Source: JAXLQL01 sp046331625 (GTDB taxonomy: Bacteria > Acidobacteriota > Terriglobia > Bryobacterales > Bryobacteraceae). Taken from it: 64,000 nt of DNA. The position numbers and the translations under genes are program-made. Location of the stretch: the NCBI GenBank assembly GCA_046331625.1, contig JAXLQL010000031.1, positions 1 through 64,000 on the forward strand, given 5' to 3'. Below are positions 35,277 through 43,817 of the stretch, piece after piece (the stretch's first letter is position 1; the number at the start of each line of letters is the position of its first letter). Below the pieces are notes generated by a model. The model was not told the origin of the DNA. It saw only the letters and a list, made by a program, of their open reading frames with translations, and searched no databases.

Positions 35277-36183
35277 CGCGATCGGTCACGTGGGTGAGTT
35301 GCTGCAAGGGGCGCTCCGTCTGCGCGGCCGCGTCGAGCCCTTCCTCGTGACGCTTCCCGCCCCCAGCCTCGTTTGCCATGCCCGCGTGCGTCCCGCGAGG
35401 CTGTGGAACGTCACTCCCGCCGGCAGTTCGAGAGCCCTGCGCGCGGCCATGATCGCCGCCGGACATTGCCGAATCCGTGGTCCGCTCGCGCTCGATCTGC
35501 ATTCGGCGATTCCCCGGGGCCGCGGCTTCGGATCGTCCACCGCCGATTGCGTTGCGGCGATCCGCGCCGTGGCCGATTACGCAGGAATCGAGATTTGTTC
35601 GAAACATATTGGGGCTATCGCGTGCGAGGCCGAAAGCGCTAGCGATTCCACGATGTTCGGCCTCGAACCGGTGGTCTTTCTTCCCCGCCGCGGCGAGTGC
35701 CTGCATCGCTTCGAAGGAGCGTGGCCGGAGATCGCGTGTGAGTTTCTCGATCTCGGCGGTCCCCCGGTCGACACGCTCGCTTGCCCCCTGCCTCGCTACT
35801 CCCATGCCGAACTCGACGAGTTCGAGAAGCTGCTCGCCGATCTCAGTCAGGCGTTTCGTCGCCGGGACCCCTCATCGCTGGGCCGGATCGCCACGCGTAG
35901 CGGCGCCATCCATCAACGCCATCGGCCACATTCACGGTGGGCCGTGCTGCGAGCCTCTGCCTCCGATGCTCACGGCGTCGCGATCTCGCACAGCGGAACT
36001 GCCGCCGCCATCCTGCTGGCCGGGCAGGAACGGAGCCGAGCATCATCGCGCTCGTCGGCGGTAGCCGAAGCGGTGACCGCGCACCGCCGGACCGCATTGT
36101 CACGCCGAGCGCCACTGGCTCCCGGCGTCGCGATCTCACACAGCGGAACCGCCGCGATCCTGCCGGAACGGAGCCGAGCATGA
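35251..36183 (+). CDS. pduX: PduX-like L-threonine kinase (GHMP family) with duplicated tail
   Basis: 310 residues from TTG 35251 (26-bp overlap with btuC). GHMP kinase: GHGSAIGHVGELLQG at the N-terminus and the phosphate loop IPRGRGFGSSTADCVAA. Would phosphorylate threonine to feed CobD. The body ends like the family in HGVAISHSGTAAAILLAG (residues ~241-258), but the frame then runs on through a degenerate copy of the cobU 5-prime end and a second GVAISHSGTAAIL copy. The natural terminus was probably at the first copy, and the extra ~50 residues come from tandem duplication of the pduX-cobU junction. A third tail copy lies in another frame up to 36374. Confidence 0.85.
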   Translation: MSGCFGHGSAIGHVGELLQGALRLRGRVEPFLVTLPAPSLVCHARVRPARLWNVTPAGSSRALRAAMIAAGHCRIRGPLALDLHSAIPRGRGFGSSTADCVAAIRAVADYAGIEICSKHIGAIACEAESASDSTMFGLEPVVFLPRRGECLHRFEGAWPEIACEFLDLGGPPVDTLACPLPRYSHAELDEFEKLLADLSQAFRRRDPSSLGRIATRSGAIHQRHRPHSRWAVLRASASDAHGVAISHSGTAAAILLAGQERSRASSRSSAVAEAVTAHRRTALSRRAPLAPGVAISHSGTAAILPERSRA

Positions 36184-36400
36184 TCGTCTTGGCCGGCGGC
36201 CGCAGCCGCAACTGTCGCGCCGCATCGACCGGCCGCATTGGCACGCGCAGTGCTGCCACTGATGTACGCCATCGGGCACTATCATCCGCTGCCACCGCTC
36301 GCGCCGCCGCGATCTCACACAGCGGAGCCACCGCCGCCATCCTCATGGCCTCTCAGGAACGGAGTTGCGCATGATCGTGCTTGTCGGCGGTGGCAGCCGT
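35974..36400 (+). repeat. Degenerate tandem triplication of the pduX-cobU junction
   Basis: Three copies of one module: pduX tail (CGATCTCxCACAGCGGA at 35981, 36131 and 36310), then GGAACGGAG, then a cobU-like start (ATCATCGCGCTC at 36042; ATGATCGTCTTG at 36180; the true cobU ATGATCGTGCTT at 36371). Spacing is 150 and 179 bp for the tails. Copies 1 and 2 encode IIALVGGSRSG and MIVLAGGRSR, clearly mutated forms of the CobU P-loop MIVLVGGGSRSGKSR. Confidence 0.9.
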
Positions 36401-36868
36401 AGTGGCAAGAGCCGCCACGCGCTCGAACTCGCTCGCCGCTACGGCCCCCGCCGCGGCTTCCTCGCTACAGCCCAAGCTTTCGATCACGAAATGGAAGAGC
36501 GCATCCACCGCCATCGCGCCGAGCGCGGCGAAGAGTTCGCCACCTTCGAAGAACCCCTCGACCTCGCCGGCGCCGTCTCGCGCCTCGCCACTTCGCTCGA
36601 CGTGCTCGTGGTCGATTGCCTCACCCTGTGGCTCAGCAACATCATGATCGCCGGCCACGAACTCGACGAACGCGCGGTGCTCGACTCCATCGCCGCATCG
36701 CCGCTTCCGTGCATTCTCGTCACGAACGAAGTCGGTTGCGGCATCGTGCCGGAGAACGCACTCGCGCGAGCGTTTCGCGACCGCGCGGGCATCCTCAACC
36801 AACTCGCGGCCCAGCGCGCCGCCGAAGCCTACTGGATGGCGTTCGGCATCCCGATCCGCTTGAAGTGA
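36371..36868 (+). CDS. cobU: Adenosylcobinamide kinase / guanylyltransferase
   Basis: 165 residues from ATG 36371; a TTG six bases earlier is possible but unlikely. Bifunctional enzyme that phosphorylates and then guanylylates adenosylcobinamide. P-loop GGGSRSGKSRHA at 6-17, then RRGFLATAQAFDHEMEERI with a His region for GMP transfer, VDCLTLWLSN and LVTNEVGCGIVPENALARAFRD. The two upstream partial copies of its first codons may carry decoy translation starts. Confidence 0.95.
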   Translation: MIVLVGGGSRSGKSRHALELARRYGPRRGFLATAQAFDHEMEERIHRHRAERGEEFATFEEPLDLAGAVSRLATSLDVLVVDCLTLWLSNIMIAGHELDERAVLDSIAASPLPCILVTNEVGCGIVPENALARAFRDRAGILNQLAAQRAAEAYWMAFGIPIRLK

Positions 36869-36869
36869 C

Positions 36870-37553
36870 ATGCGCCAGGCTCTCGGATTCCTCACCGTGC
36901 TCCCCTTGGCGAACTCCGCCGAGCCGCCAGGGCGATCTGCGTGGGCGTATCCGTTGATCGGTGCGCTCCTCGGCCTCGCTGCTGCGCCCGCCCTACCGCT
37001 GAAGTTCGGACCGCTCCTCATCGTGATCGCCCTCGCCCTCATCACCGGCGGACTGCACGAAGACGGGCTCGCCGATGTAGCTGACGCCATTCGCTCCTAT
37101 CGCTCGCGGGAGAAGATGCTCGCGATTCTCAAAGACAGCCGCATCGGAGCGCACGGCGCGCTCGCCCTCATTGCGTCATTCGCGTTCCGTTGGCAAGCAC
37201 TCGCGGCCTTGCACGCCAACGCCTTCGCCGCGCTTCCCGTCGCGTTCGGAATCTCACGCGCGATGATGGTGCTGCTCGCCGCCACGGCGCCACCCGCGGG
37301 CGATGGGCTCGGCCGCGCATTCATCGAAAGCCTTCCGCGTACGGCTTGGATCCTCGCGCTGGTGCAAGCGGTTGCCCTGGCTGCGCTCACCGGATGGCCC
37401 GCCGCGCTCGTGCTCATCGCGATCAACGGCACGGTTCTCGCGCTGCTCTGCCATTGGTTCCGCGCGCGACTCGGCGGCGTCACCGGCGATTGCCTCGGCG
37501 CAATTTGCCAACTCTCGGAAGCAGCTTCGCTCGGAGCGCTCGCGTGCCTGTGA
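36870..37553 (+). CDS. cobS: Adenosylcobalamin-5-phosphate synthase
   Basis: 227 residues, hydrophobic. Joins GDP-cobinamide with alpha-ribazole phosphate at the membrane. ALGFLTVLPLA, TGGLHEDGLADVADAI (metal-binding acidic motif), KDSRIGAHGALALI and GVTGDCLGAICQLSE are family signatures. One base separates it from cobU, and cobC starts within its last codons. Confidence 0.95.
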   Translation: MRQALGFLTVLPLANSAEPPGRSAWAYPLIGALLGLAAAPALPLKFGPLLIVIALALITGGLHEDGLADVADAIRSYRSREKMLAILKDSRIGAHGALALIASFAFRWQALAALHANAFAALPVAFGISRAMMVLLAATAPPAGDGLGRAFIESLPRTAWILALVQAVALAALTGWPAALVLIAINGTVLALLCHWFRARLGGVTGDCLGAICQLSEAASLGALACL

Positions 37554-38071
37554 TCCATCTGATCCGCCATGCCGAGCCCGCACTCACCGGCGCCCTGCTC
37601 GGCAGCTCCGACATACCGCTCTCCTCGGAATCCATCGCGCCCTCGTTGCTCGCGGTCGATCGAGTCTACTCGAGTCCGCTCGCGCGCGCGCACCGCACTG
37701 CGCAGTTGCTATTTCCCGAGCGTCGCGCCATCGTCGTTCCCGAACTCGCCGAGCGCGGTCTCGGGGCATGGGAGAAGCTCACGTGGAGCCAGGTCGAGCA
37801 AGCCTGGCCCGAGCAAGCGCGCGAAGCCGAGCGCGACTGGTTCGCCTTCACTCCGCCCGATGGGGAAACGTGGGTAGCCTTCGTCGAGCGCGTTACGCGC
37901 GCCTGGTGCAACATGACCCTCGGAGAGAGCACGGCAATCGTTGCCCACTCCGGCGTAAACTCGGTACTGCGGTCGATCATTACCGGCGCAACGTCTTCTT
38001 CTTTCCATCAGGACTACTGCGAGGCCCTCACTCTTGTCATTCCGGATCCACATTCCGCCCACGGCCAATGA
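37544..38071 (+). CDS. cobC: Alpha-ribazole-5-phosphate phosphatase (histidine phosphatase family)
   Basis: 175 residues from GTG 37544 (GTG 37550 is also possible). The RHAEP motif carries the phosphohistidine; YSSPLARAHRTAQLL, ELAERGLGAWEKLTWSQVE and AHSGVNSVLRSII (second catalytic His) follow. Removes the 5-prime phosphate of alpha-ribazole or cobalamin phosphate. Overlaps both cobS (10 bp) and cobT (38 bp). The call as CobC rests on fold plus position. Confidence 0.9.
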   Translation: MPVIHLIRHAEPALTGALLGSSDIPLSSESIAPSLLAVDRVYSSPLARAHRTAQLLFPERRAIVVPELAERGLGAWEKLTWSQVEQAWPEQAREAERDWFAFTPPDGETWVAFVERVTRAWCNMTLGESTAIVAHSGVNSVLRSIITGATSSSFHQDYCEALTLVIPDPHSAHGQ

Positions 38072-39077
38072 GGCCATCGCGGCGGAAGTTGCCCGCCGCT
38101 GGAACTCGCTCACCAAGCCACCCGCAAGCCTCGGCCGGCTCGAAGCAGTCGTGCGGCAGCTCGCCCTCATTCAACGCACGGCGCGGCCCAAGCTCGCCCG
38201 CAAAGCAGCGGTGATCTTTTGCGCGGATCATGGCGTAACCGAAGAAGGAATCAGTGCCTATCCACGCGAAGTCACCGCGCAGATGATGCGCAATTTCCTG
38301 TCCGGCGGCGCGGCCATCAGCGTCCTGTGCAAACAGTTCGGCGCCACGGCGGTGGTGGTGGATACAGGGGTCGACACCAAGCCCATCGGCGGCGCCATCG
38401 ACATGCGGATCGCGCCAGGCACGGCCAATTTCGTGCGCGGTCCGGCGATGACTCGGGAGCAAGCTGAAGCCGCGCTCCACAACGGCGTCTCCCTGGCGCG
38501 CGAGATGAGCCACCGCTTCGACATCGTCGCCGTGGGCGAAATGGGAATCGGCAATACCACCGCTGCCAGCGCCTTGATGTGCGCCTTCACCGGCGCATCT
38601 CCGGATCTCGCCTCAGGACCCGGCACCGGACTCGACTCCGATGGCGTGGCGCGCAAAGCCGCCGTCGTCCGCAAGGCGCTCGACCTGCATCGCGCCGCTG
38701 TCGCGTCCGGCGATCCATTCCAGGTGCTCGCTGCGCTCGGTGGATTCGAGATCGTTACCATGGCCGGCTTCCTGCTGGGAGCAGCGGAGGCTCGCCTCGC
38801 CGCCATCGTCGACGGGTTCATATCGTCCGTTGCCGCGATTGCAGCGCTTGCAATCGAACCCCAGGCGATCGACTATTTGTTCTTCTCGCACGTTTCTGCC
38901 GAGCCCGCTCATCGCCCGATGCTCGAAGCCCTCGGAGCTCGCGCGATCTTCGATCTCGACATGCGCTTGGGCGAAGGCTCCGGCGCCGCGCTCGCCATCC
39001 CGGTGCTCGAAGCTGCGCTCGCGCTCTACGATCGCATGGCCACGTTCGCCGAGGGCGGCGTCAGCGGCAAGCGCTGA
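38034..39077 (+). CDS. cobT: Nicotinate-nucleotide-dimethylbenzimidazole phosphoribosyltransferase
   Basis: 347 residues from TTG 38034. Makes alpha-ribazole phosphate from NaMN and the lower-ligand base. Motifs: LTKPPASLGRLE, FCADHGVTEEGISAYP, MRNFLSGGAAISVL, VGEMGIGNTTAASAL (phosphate-binding), and the catalytic Glu in the LGEGSGAALAIPVLEAAL C-terminal motif. Last gene of the B12 operon, followed by the convergent comEC gene after 30 bp. Confidence 0.95.
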   Translation: MSFRIHIPPTANEAIAAEVARRWNSLTKPPASLGRLEAVVRQLALIQRTARPKLARKAAVIFCADHGVTEEGISAYPREVTAQMMRNFLSGGAAISVLCKQFGATAVVVDTGVDTKPIGGAIDMRIAPGTANFVRGPAMTREQAEAALHNGVSLAREMSHRFDIVAVGEMGIGNTTAASALMCAFTGASPDLASGPGTGLDSDGVARKAAVVRKALDLHRAAVASGDPFQVLAALGGFEIVTMAGFLLGAAEARLAAIVDGFISSVAAIAALAIEPQAIDYLFFSHVSAEPAHRPMLEALGARAIFDLDMRLGEGSGAALAIPVLEAALALYDRMATFAEGGVSGKR

Positions 39078-39107
39078 GCTACTGGGCGGAGGCTACTTCA
39101 TCGCGCC

Positions 39108-41606
39108 TCACGGACACGCGAAGCACCCGATCGTCCACCGCCGCCCATCCGTCTTAATCGTGATCAGCCCTCGTTCGTCGGTCCGCAGCAGCTTCACTCC
39201 GCGCTCGTCGAGGCGTTCCAAAATCTGCGGATGCGGATGATGGAACTGGTTCTCCGCTCCATCGGAAATGATCGCCCAGTGCGGCTTCACCGCATCCAGG
39301 AAGTCCGCGGTCGACGAGGTCCGGCTCCCGTGATGCGCCACCTTCAACACATCCACCGGGCGCAGCCGCCCGTCATCCAACATGCGGCGCTCCATCGCCC
39401 GCTCCACATCGCCCGTGAACAGGAACGAGCTCGCACCGTACTCGATGCGGAACGCGAGCGAGTCATTGTTCTTGGGCGCCGCGCCCGGTTCGTAGTCGCT
39501 TGGGGGCGAAAGAAACTCGATCTGCGTTGCGCCCCATCGCCGCGTCTCGCCGGCCTTTGGAGTGACCACTCGCACTCCGAGATCGCGTAACTGCCCGCGC
39601 AGCGAGATCCACGGTTCCACCTCGGGGAATGCGCCGATCCACACCTCGCGCGGCCGAAAGTTCGCCGCCACCGCGCGCAGCCCGCCCATGTGATCTTCGT
39701 GCGCGTGCGAGATCGCCACCAAGTCGATCCGCTTGATCGAACGCGTGAACAAGTAATCGGAGACCACCTCTTCGCCGATATCGAACGAAGGCTTGCGGCG
39801 GCCGTACGTCAGGAATCCACCCGTGTCCACCAGCATCGTTTCGCCCGTAGGCGCGGCGATCCAGAGGCTGTCTCCTTGCCCCACGTCGATCGCCGTCACC
39901 TCGAGCTTTCCCGCTTCCGTTTGCGCCGGAAACGGATGTATCAGCAGCAGTCCCAGCGCCAATGCGAATGCCACTCCGCCGGCCCATCGAAATGCAGGCC
40001 GCGCTGGTATCGAAACCGCCGCCAAAATCAACGCCACGACAAATGCCCACAACAGCCACTCCGGAGGCTCAGGCACGCGACCGCCCGGATCGCGCCGCGC
40101 GTGCCAGTCGGCTACCTGCGATGAGAACCGGATTAGCGCCGCCGCCGCCCACGCCGGCCAATGCCATCCCGTGGCGAGCGCGAGAAACCCCGCCGGAATC
40201 ACCAGGTTCATCGCGGGCACGATGAGCAAGTTCGCGGTCAGCCCCGTCACGGGCATCGAGTGGAAGTAGCTGACCATCGGGAGCGCAAGTCCGCACTGCA
40301 CCACACCGGAAACGACGAACAAGTTCCACACGAAGAACCAACATCGTCCCGCGATGCTCATCAGCAGCAGCGACCATCGCTCCGGCACTCGGATCGCGAG
40401 CGCGAGCGTCTCCGCCAACAGCCGCCACTCCACGCGCATCGCGGCCGCGCGCGGCGGAAGATGGCTATCGATTCGCTTGTCGCCGAGCGAGTGTACCGCG
40501 CGCGCGAAAGGATCGGTGGTCCGCTCGAGCATCGGCACGGCTATCGCTCCGATCAGCGCCACCGAGAGGAACGAGAGCTGAAAGCTCGGATCGAACAACT
40601 GCTCCGGATCGATCAAGAGAAATCCGATCGCGACCGCGGCCAGCAAGTTCAACACCCGCGGCCTGCGAAACAAGAACCGGCCCATGCCGAACAACGTCAG
40701 CCCCGCCGCGGCTCGCACCACCGGAGCGCTGCCTCCCGCCGCGAGCGCGTAGATCCAACCCATCGCTGCCGTCAGTGCGAGCGACCATCCCACGCCCACC
40801 GAAGCCACCCGCAGCAGGAACACGAAGCACGCCGTGAGCGTGGTCAAGTGCAACCCGGAGATCACGAGCGCGTGGTAGGTCCCCGTGCGCCGAAACGATT
40901 CCACCCAATTTTGTTCCAGCCGCGCCGTATCGCCGATGAGGATGCCGCGCGTCATTCCCGCCGCGAACGCGTCTTGCGCATAGATCTCGTCGAGCCTCGT
41001 CACCGCGGCCTCGCGCAAGCCATAGATCCAGGCCAACCGCTTGTCGCCGCACTCACCCAGCATTTCGAGCCCGGACTTCGCGTTGGCCGACCCGAGCCAA
41101 TGGATGTCGCGCCGCGCCAGGTAGTGAACGAAGTCGAATGAGCCCGGGTTATTGTAGTTGTGCGGACGCCGCAGCCGCGCATCGAGCGCGACCCGCAGCC
41201 CGTAGTGGAGCCGCGGCGGCTCCTCTCCTTCGCGCACATACCAGTTCACACGCACCCGCGCTCCTGGTTCCAGTTCGAGCACGAACTGTTCGCGGTCTTC
41301 GCCGATCGCCGGCGGCTGCACCACGCAGCCCTCGAGCCGCAGCGATTCGCCCGGCGTGAACTCGATCCGCGGCGGAGCTCCTGGCCGATGCGCCAGGTCC
41401 ACCAGGATGCCCACCGCCAAGAATGCCGCGAGCCACGCCAAGGCGGCTGCCCGCCGGCTTACTTTCCAAGTCGCCAGCACCGCGAGCAGGGCGAGCGCTG
41501 TCAACGCGATCCACACGGGACCCGGTTCGAACGCCAGCCTCCTCGAGGCGACGATGCCAGCCGCGATTCCTCCCAGAGGAACCACGAGCGGGTCACGCAG
41601 CGGCAT
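39108..41606 (-). CDS. comEC: ComEC/Rec2 DNA uptake channel protein
   Basis: 832 residues. N-terminal DUF4131-like segment with transmembrane helices, central competence domain (TRGILIGDTARLEQNWVESFRRTGTYHALVISGLH) and a C-terminal metallo-beta-lactamase fold (VTAIDVGQGDSLWIAAPTGETMLVDTGG, then SHAHEDHMGGL, then VLKVAHHGSRTSS). Forms the inner-membrane channel for single-stranded DNA in natural transformation; the lactamase-like part is thought to degrade one strand. Full length, so DNA uptake may be functional, though pilus genes are not seen here. Confidence 0.93.
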   Translation of the reverse strand: MPLRDPLVVPLGGIAAGIVASRRLAFEPGPVWIALTALALLAVLATWKVSRRAAALAWLAAFLAVGILVDLAHRPGAPPRIEFTPGESLRLEGCVVQPPAIGEDREQFVLELEPGARVRVNWYVREGEEPPRLHYGLRVALDARLRRPHNYNNPGSFDFVHYLARRDIHWLGSANAKSGLEMLGECGDKRLAWIYGLREAAVTRLDEIYAQDAFAAGMTRGILIGDTARLEQNWVESFRRTGTYHALVISGLHLTTLTACFVFLLRVASVGVGWSLALTAAMGWIYALAAGGSAPVVRAAAGLTLFGMGRFLFRRPRVLNLLAAVAIGFLLIDPEQLFDPSFQLSFLSVALIGAIAVPMLERTTDPFARAVHSLGDKRIDSHLPPRAAAMRVEWRLLAETLALAIRVPERWSLLLMSIAGRCWFFVWNLFVVSGVVQCGLALPMVSYFHSMPVTGLTANLLIVPAMNLVIPAGFLALATGWHWPAWAAAALIRFSSQVADWHARRDPGGRVPEPPEWLLWAFVVALILAAVSIPARPAFRWAGGVAFALALGLLLIHPFPAQTEAGKLEVTAIDVGQGDSLWIAAPTGETMLVDTGGFLTYGRRKPSFDIGEEVVSDYLFTRSIKRIDLVAISHAHEDHMGGLRAVAANFRPREVWIGAFPEVEPWISLRGQLRDLGVRVVTPKAGETRRWGATQIEFLSPPSDYEPGAAPKNNDSLAFRIEYGASSFLFTGDVERAMERRMLDDGRLRPVDVLKVAHHGSRTSSTADFLDAVKPHWAIISDGAENQFHHPHPQILERLDERGVKLLRTDERGLITIKTDGRRWTIGCFACP

Positions 41607-41632
41607 ATATAAGGTAGTGCGCCGGACCCGGG

Positions 41633-41895
41633 AAAATTCTCGAGCGAACTTACCGGAAAGCCGGAATCCCCCCCACGCCGCTCAGCCCCAGCCATTCGGT
41701 CATCGCGCGGAGTTCCACGCCGAGCGCCTCGCACACCGCCGCTGCCTTCTCGCCGGGCTCGGGAAAATTCTCGGGCGAACTTACCGGAAAGCCGGAATCC
41801 GCCCCAAGCCGCCCAGCCCCAGCCACTCGCTCATCGCGCGGAGTTCCACGCCAAGCGCCTCGCGCACCGCCGAGGCCTTCTCGCCGGGTTCGAGA
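41633..41895. repeat. Tandem duplication of the ycaQ 3-prime end
   Basis: Two ~130-bp units (period 131 bp) starting GAAAATTCTCG at 41633 and 41764. On the minus strand both encode the same C-terminus; the outer copy reads EPGEKAAAVCEALGVELRA..GGIPAFR then stop, the inner one is the real gene end EPGEKASAVREALGVELRA..GRIPAFR. The outer copy lies after the gene stop. Confidence 0.9.
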
Positions 41896-42944
41896 TGAGC
41901 CGCCATCACGCGCAGCACGCCCGCCCCGCGATCGGCGCGCAGGTCCACCCGCGCGGCCAGCCGGTCGCCCAGGAGCAGCGGCAGCACATAGTAGCCCCAA
42001 CGCCGGCGCTCTTCGGGCACATAGATCTCCACGCGATAGTGGAACCCGAACAGGCGCTCGGTGCGGGGCCGGAACCAGATCAGCGGATCGAACGGCGAAA
42101 GGAGCGCTCGTGCGTCTACGCGGCGGGGCGGTTCCGCGCCTCGTGCCAGGTACGCCTTCTCGCGCCAGCCTTCCACGGTGACCTCGCTCACGTCGCCCTG
42201 TTCGAGCAACTCGGCAATGCGCGGACGCGCCTCGCTCATCGGCATCCGAAAGTAGTCCGCGAGGTCCCGCGCGGTGGCGACTCCGTGCGCGCCCGCCGCT
42301 TGCCGCAATAGCTCTCGCTGCGAGTCCAAGCGATCCACCGCTCGTTCGCGATGTGCGGCCGGGATCACGCGCTCAGCCAGATCGTAGATGCGGGCGAAAT
42401 CCGATCGCCGTCCGGCGACGGCGAGGTCCCCGCGGCCGAAGAACGACTCGAGCGTCGCCCGCGCCACCGAAGAGGTCCAGTCCCCCGCGATCCTGCGGTC
42501 GCCATCCGGCTGCGGCGCTTCCGACGCGGTCAGGGGACCATGCTTGACCACGGCATCGAACACGCGTTGCGCGTATGCGGCGTTCGCGGCCAGGAACTTC
42601 TCGAACCCCCACGGCCTCACGCGATGCGTGGCGCGCCGGTACGCGAGCAGCGGATAGGAGGCCATCGGCACGATGGATGCTTCGTGCGCCCACTGCTCGG
42701 TGAGCGCGCCCTCACCATAGACGGCCCTCTGGAACGTCTCGCGTGAGAAGGCGCCGGTGCGCGAGAACACGACCTGCTCGTGCGCCGGAGCCACCACGTT
42801 CACGAAGTCGAGCTGTACCAGCCGGAGGCGCCCGATCGCTGCTCCGATGTGCTTCGCCGTGGCTCGCTTTGGCCGGCTGGCGGCGAGCCCCTGCGCCGCA
42901 ATCGCGATGCGGCGCGCTTCGGCGAGGGAGAGATCCGCAGCCAT
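41781..42944 (-). CDS. Winged-helix DNA glycosylase, YcaQ-like
   Basis: 387 residues from ATG 42944; the frame is open to 44135 but upstream sequence is antisense to two plus-strand genes and the family starts at LSLAEARRIAIAAQGL. Motifs: RLRLVQLDFVNVVAPAHEQVVFSRTG, EQWAHEASIVPMASYPLL (the QxxxxEA-type region) and FDPLIWFRPRTERLFGFHYRVEIYVPEERRRWGYYVLPLLLGDRLAARVDLRADR. The HTH_42 family includes E. coli YcaQ, a glycosylase that unhooks interstrand cross-links. The last ~36 codons are tandemly duplicated downstream. Confidence 0.88.
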   Translation of the reverse strand: MAADLSLAEARRIAIAAQGLAASRPKRATAKHIGAAIGRLRLVQLDFVNVVAPAHEQVVFSRTGAFSRETFQRAVYGEGALTEQWAHEASIVPMASYPLLAYRRATHRVRPWGFEKFLAANAAYAQRVFDAVVKHGPLTASEAPQPDGDRRIAGDWTSSVARATLESFFGRGDLAVAGRRSDFARIYDLAERVIPAAHRERAVDRLDSQRELLRQAAGAHGVATARDLADYFRMPMSEARPRIAELLEQGDVSEVTVEGWREKAYLARGAEPPRRVDARALLSPFDPLIWFRPRTERLFGFHYRVEIYVPEERRRWGYYVLPLLLGDRLAARVDLRADRGAGVLRVMAAHLEPGEKASAVREALGVELRAMSEWLGLGGLGRIPAFR

Positions 42945-43025
42945 CGGTCCAGACGATTCTAGCGCGATGACGCGATCACACTTGTGTCGCCGCCCGCCAT
43001 CGGGTACCATGAGTGCCGGACCTTC

Positions 43026-43793
43026 ATGCCTTACTGCTCGCAATGCGGCGCTGCTGTCAACGGAGCTTTCTGCGGAGCGTGCGGAGCGCGCATGGGCGGT
43101 CCAGCGCCGCAAGCGGCGCCCCCCCCGGCCCAATCGGGAAGCTCGGCGGGCAAGATCATCGTGATCATCATCGGGGCGCTGCTGTTCATGGGGCTCTTGG
43201 GCACGGTTGGGCTCTTCTACGTGGGCTACAAGGCCAAGCAGAAGTTCGAACAAGTGGTGAAGGAAGAATGGCTCGAGAAAGACGACAAGCGGCCCACTGC
43301 GCCGGCGAAGCCCATAGACGATATGTGCTCGCTGCTCTCCGCTGACGATGCAGCCGCGATCCTCGATGTCAAGATCGTGCGAGCCGAGAACCGCGGCAAG
43401 GGAGGCTGCGCGTACTTCACCGAGCAGGCCACCGAGTCCAAGCACGATGAGGGGAGCGACGAGGCTCGCAAGGTGCTCGAACAGATCGGCAAGAGGCTTC
43501 CTGACGATCTTTCCGGCGCTGCGGCGGTGGTCAACGTGACGCCCGGTGGCCGCCAGCAATGGACTGGAATCCGCGTGGCCACGCGCATGCTCGAGATGGT
43601 GGGCGTGTCCGGCGACAAGAAAACAAAAGTGATGGAAGATGTTCCAGGCTTGGGAGACCGCGCCGTCTCCTTCGCCGGTGGCACCCTGATCATGGTGCTC
43701 AAAGACGACTACCTGGCCAACATCGCCATATTCGCGACAGCGGACCAGGAGAAGAGAGTCGAGTTCGCGCGGCGCGTCGTTTCCAAGCTCTAG
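43026..43793 (+). CDS. Zinc-ribbon single-pass membrane protein
   Basis: 255 residues from ATG 43026. N-terminal zinc ribbon with two CxxC pairs (CSQCGAAVNGAFCGACG), a Pro/Ala linker, one transmembrane helix (IIVIIIGALLFMGLLGTVGLFYVGY, ~43-67) and an extracytoplasmic domain with two Cys (MCSLLSADDAAAILD; GGCAYFTEQ) that may form a disulphide. This outer part resembles DUF3558-like sensor lipoprotein domains, though I am not sure. The next gene has the same zinc-ribbon start and begins 24 bp downstream. Confidence 0.7.
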   Translation: MPYCSQCGAAVNGAFCGACGARMGGPAPQAAPPPAQSGSSAGKIIVIIIGALLFMGLLGTVGLFYVGYKAKQKFEQVVKEEWLEKDDKRPTAPAKPIDDMCSLLSADDAAAILDVKIVRAENRGKGGCAYFTEQATESKHDEGSDEARKVLEQIGKRLPDDLSGAAAVVNVTPGGRQQWTGIRVATRMLEMVGVSGDKKTKVMEDVPGLGDRAVSFAGGTLIMVLKDDYLANIAIFATADQEKRVEFARRVVSKL

Positions 43794-43817
43794 GGATCGT
43801 TTCAAAGGAGGCCGAAA

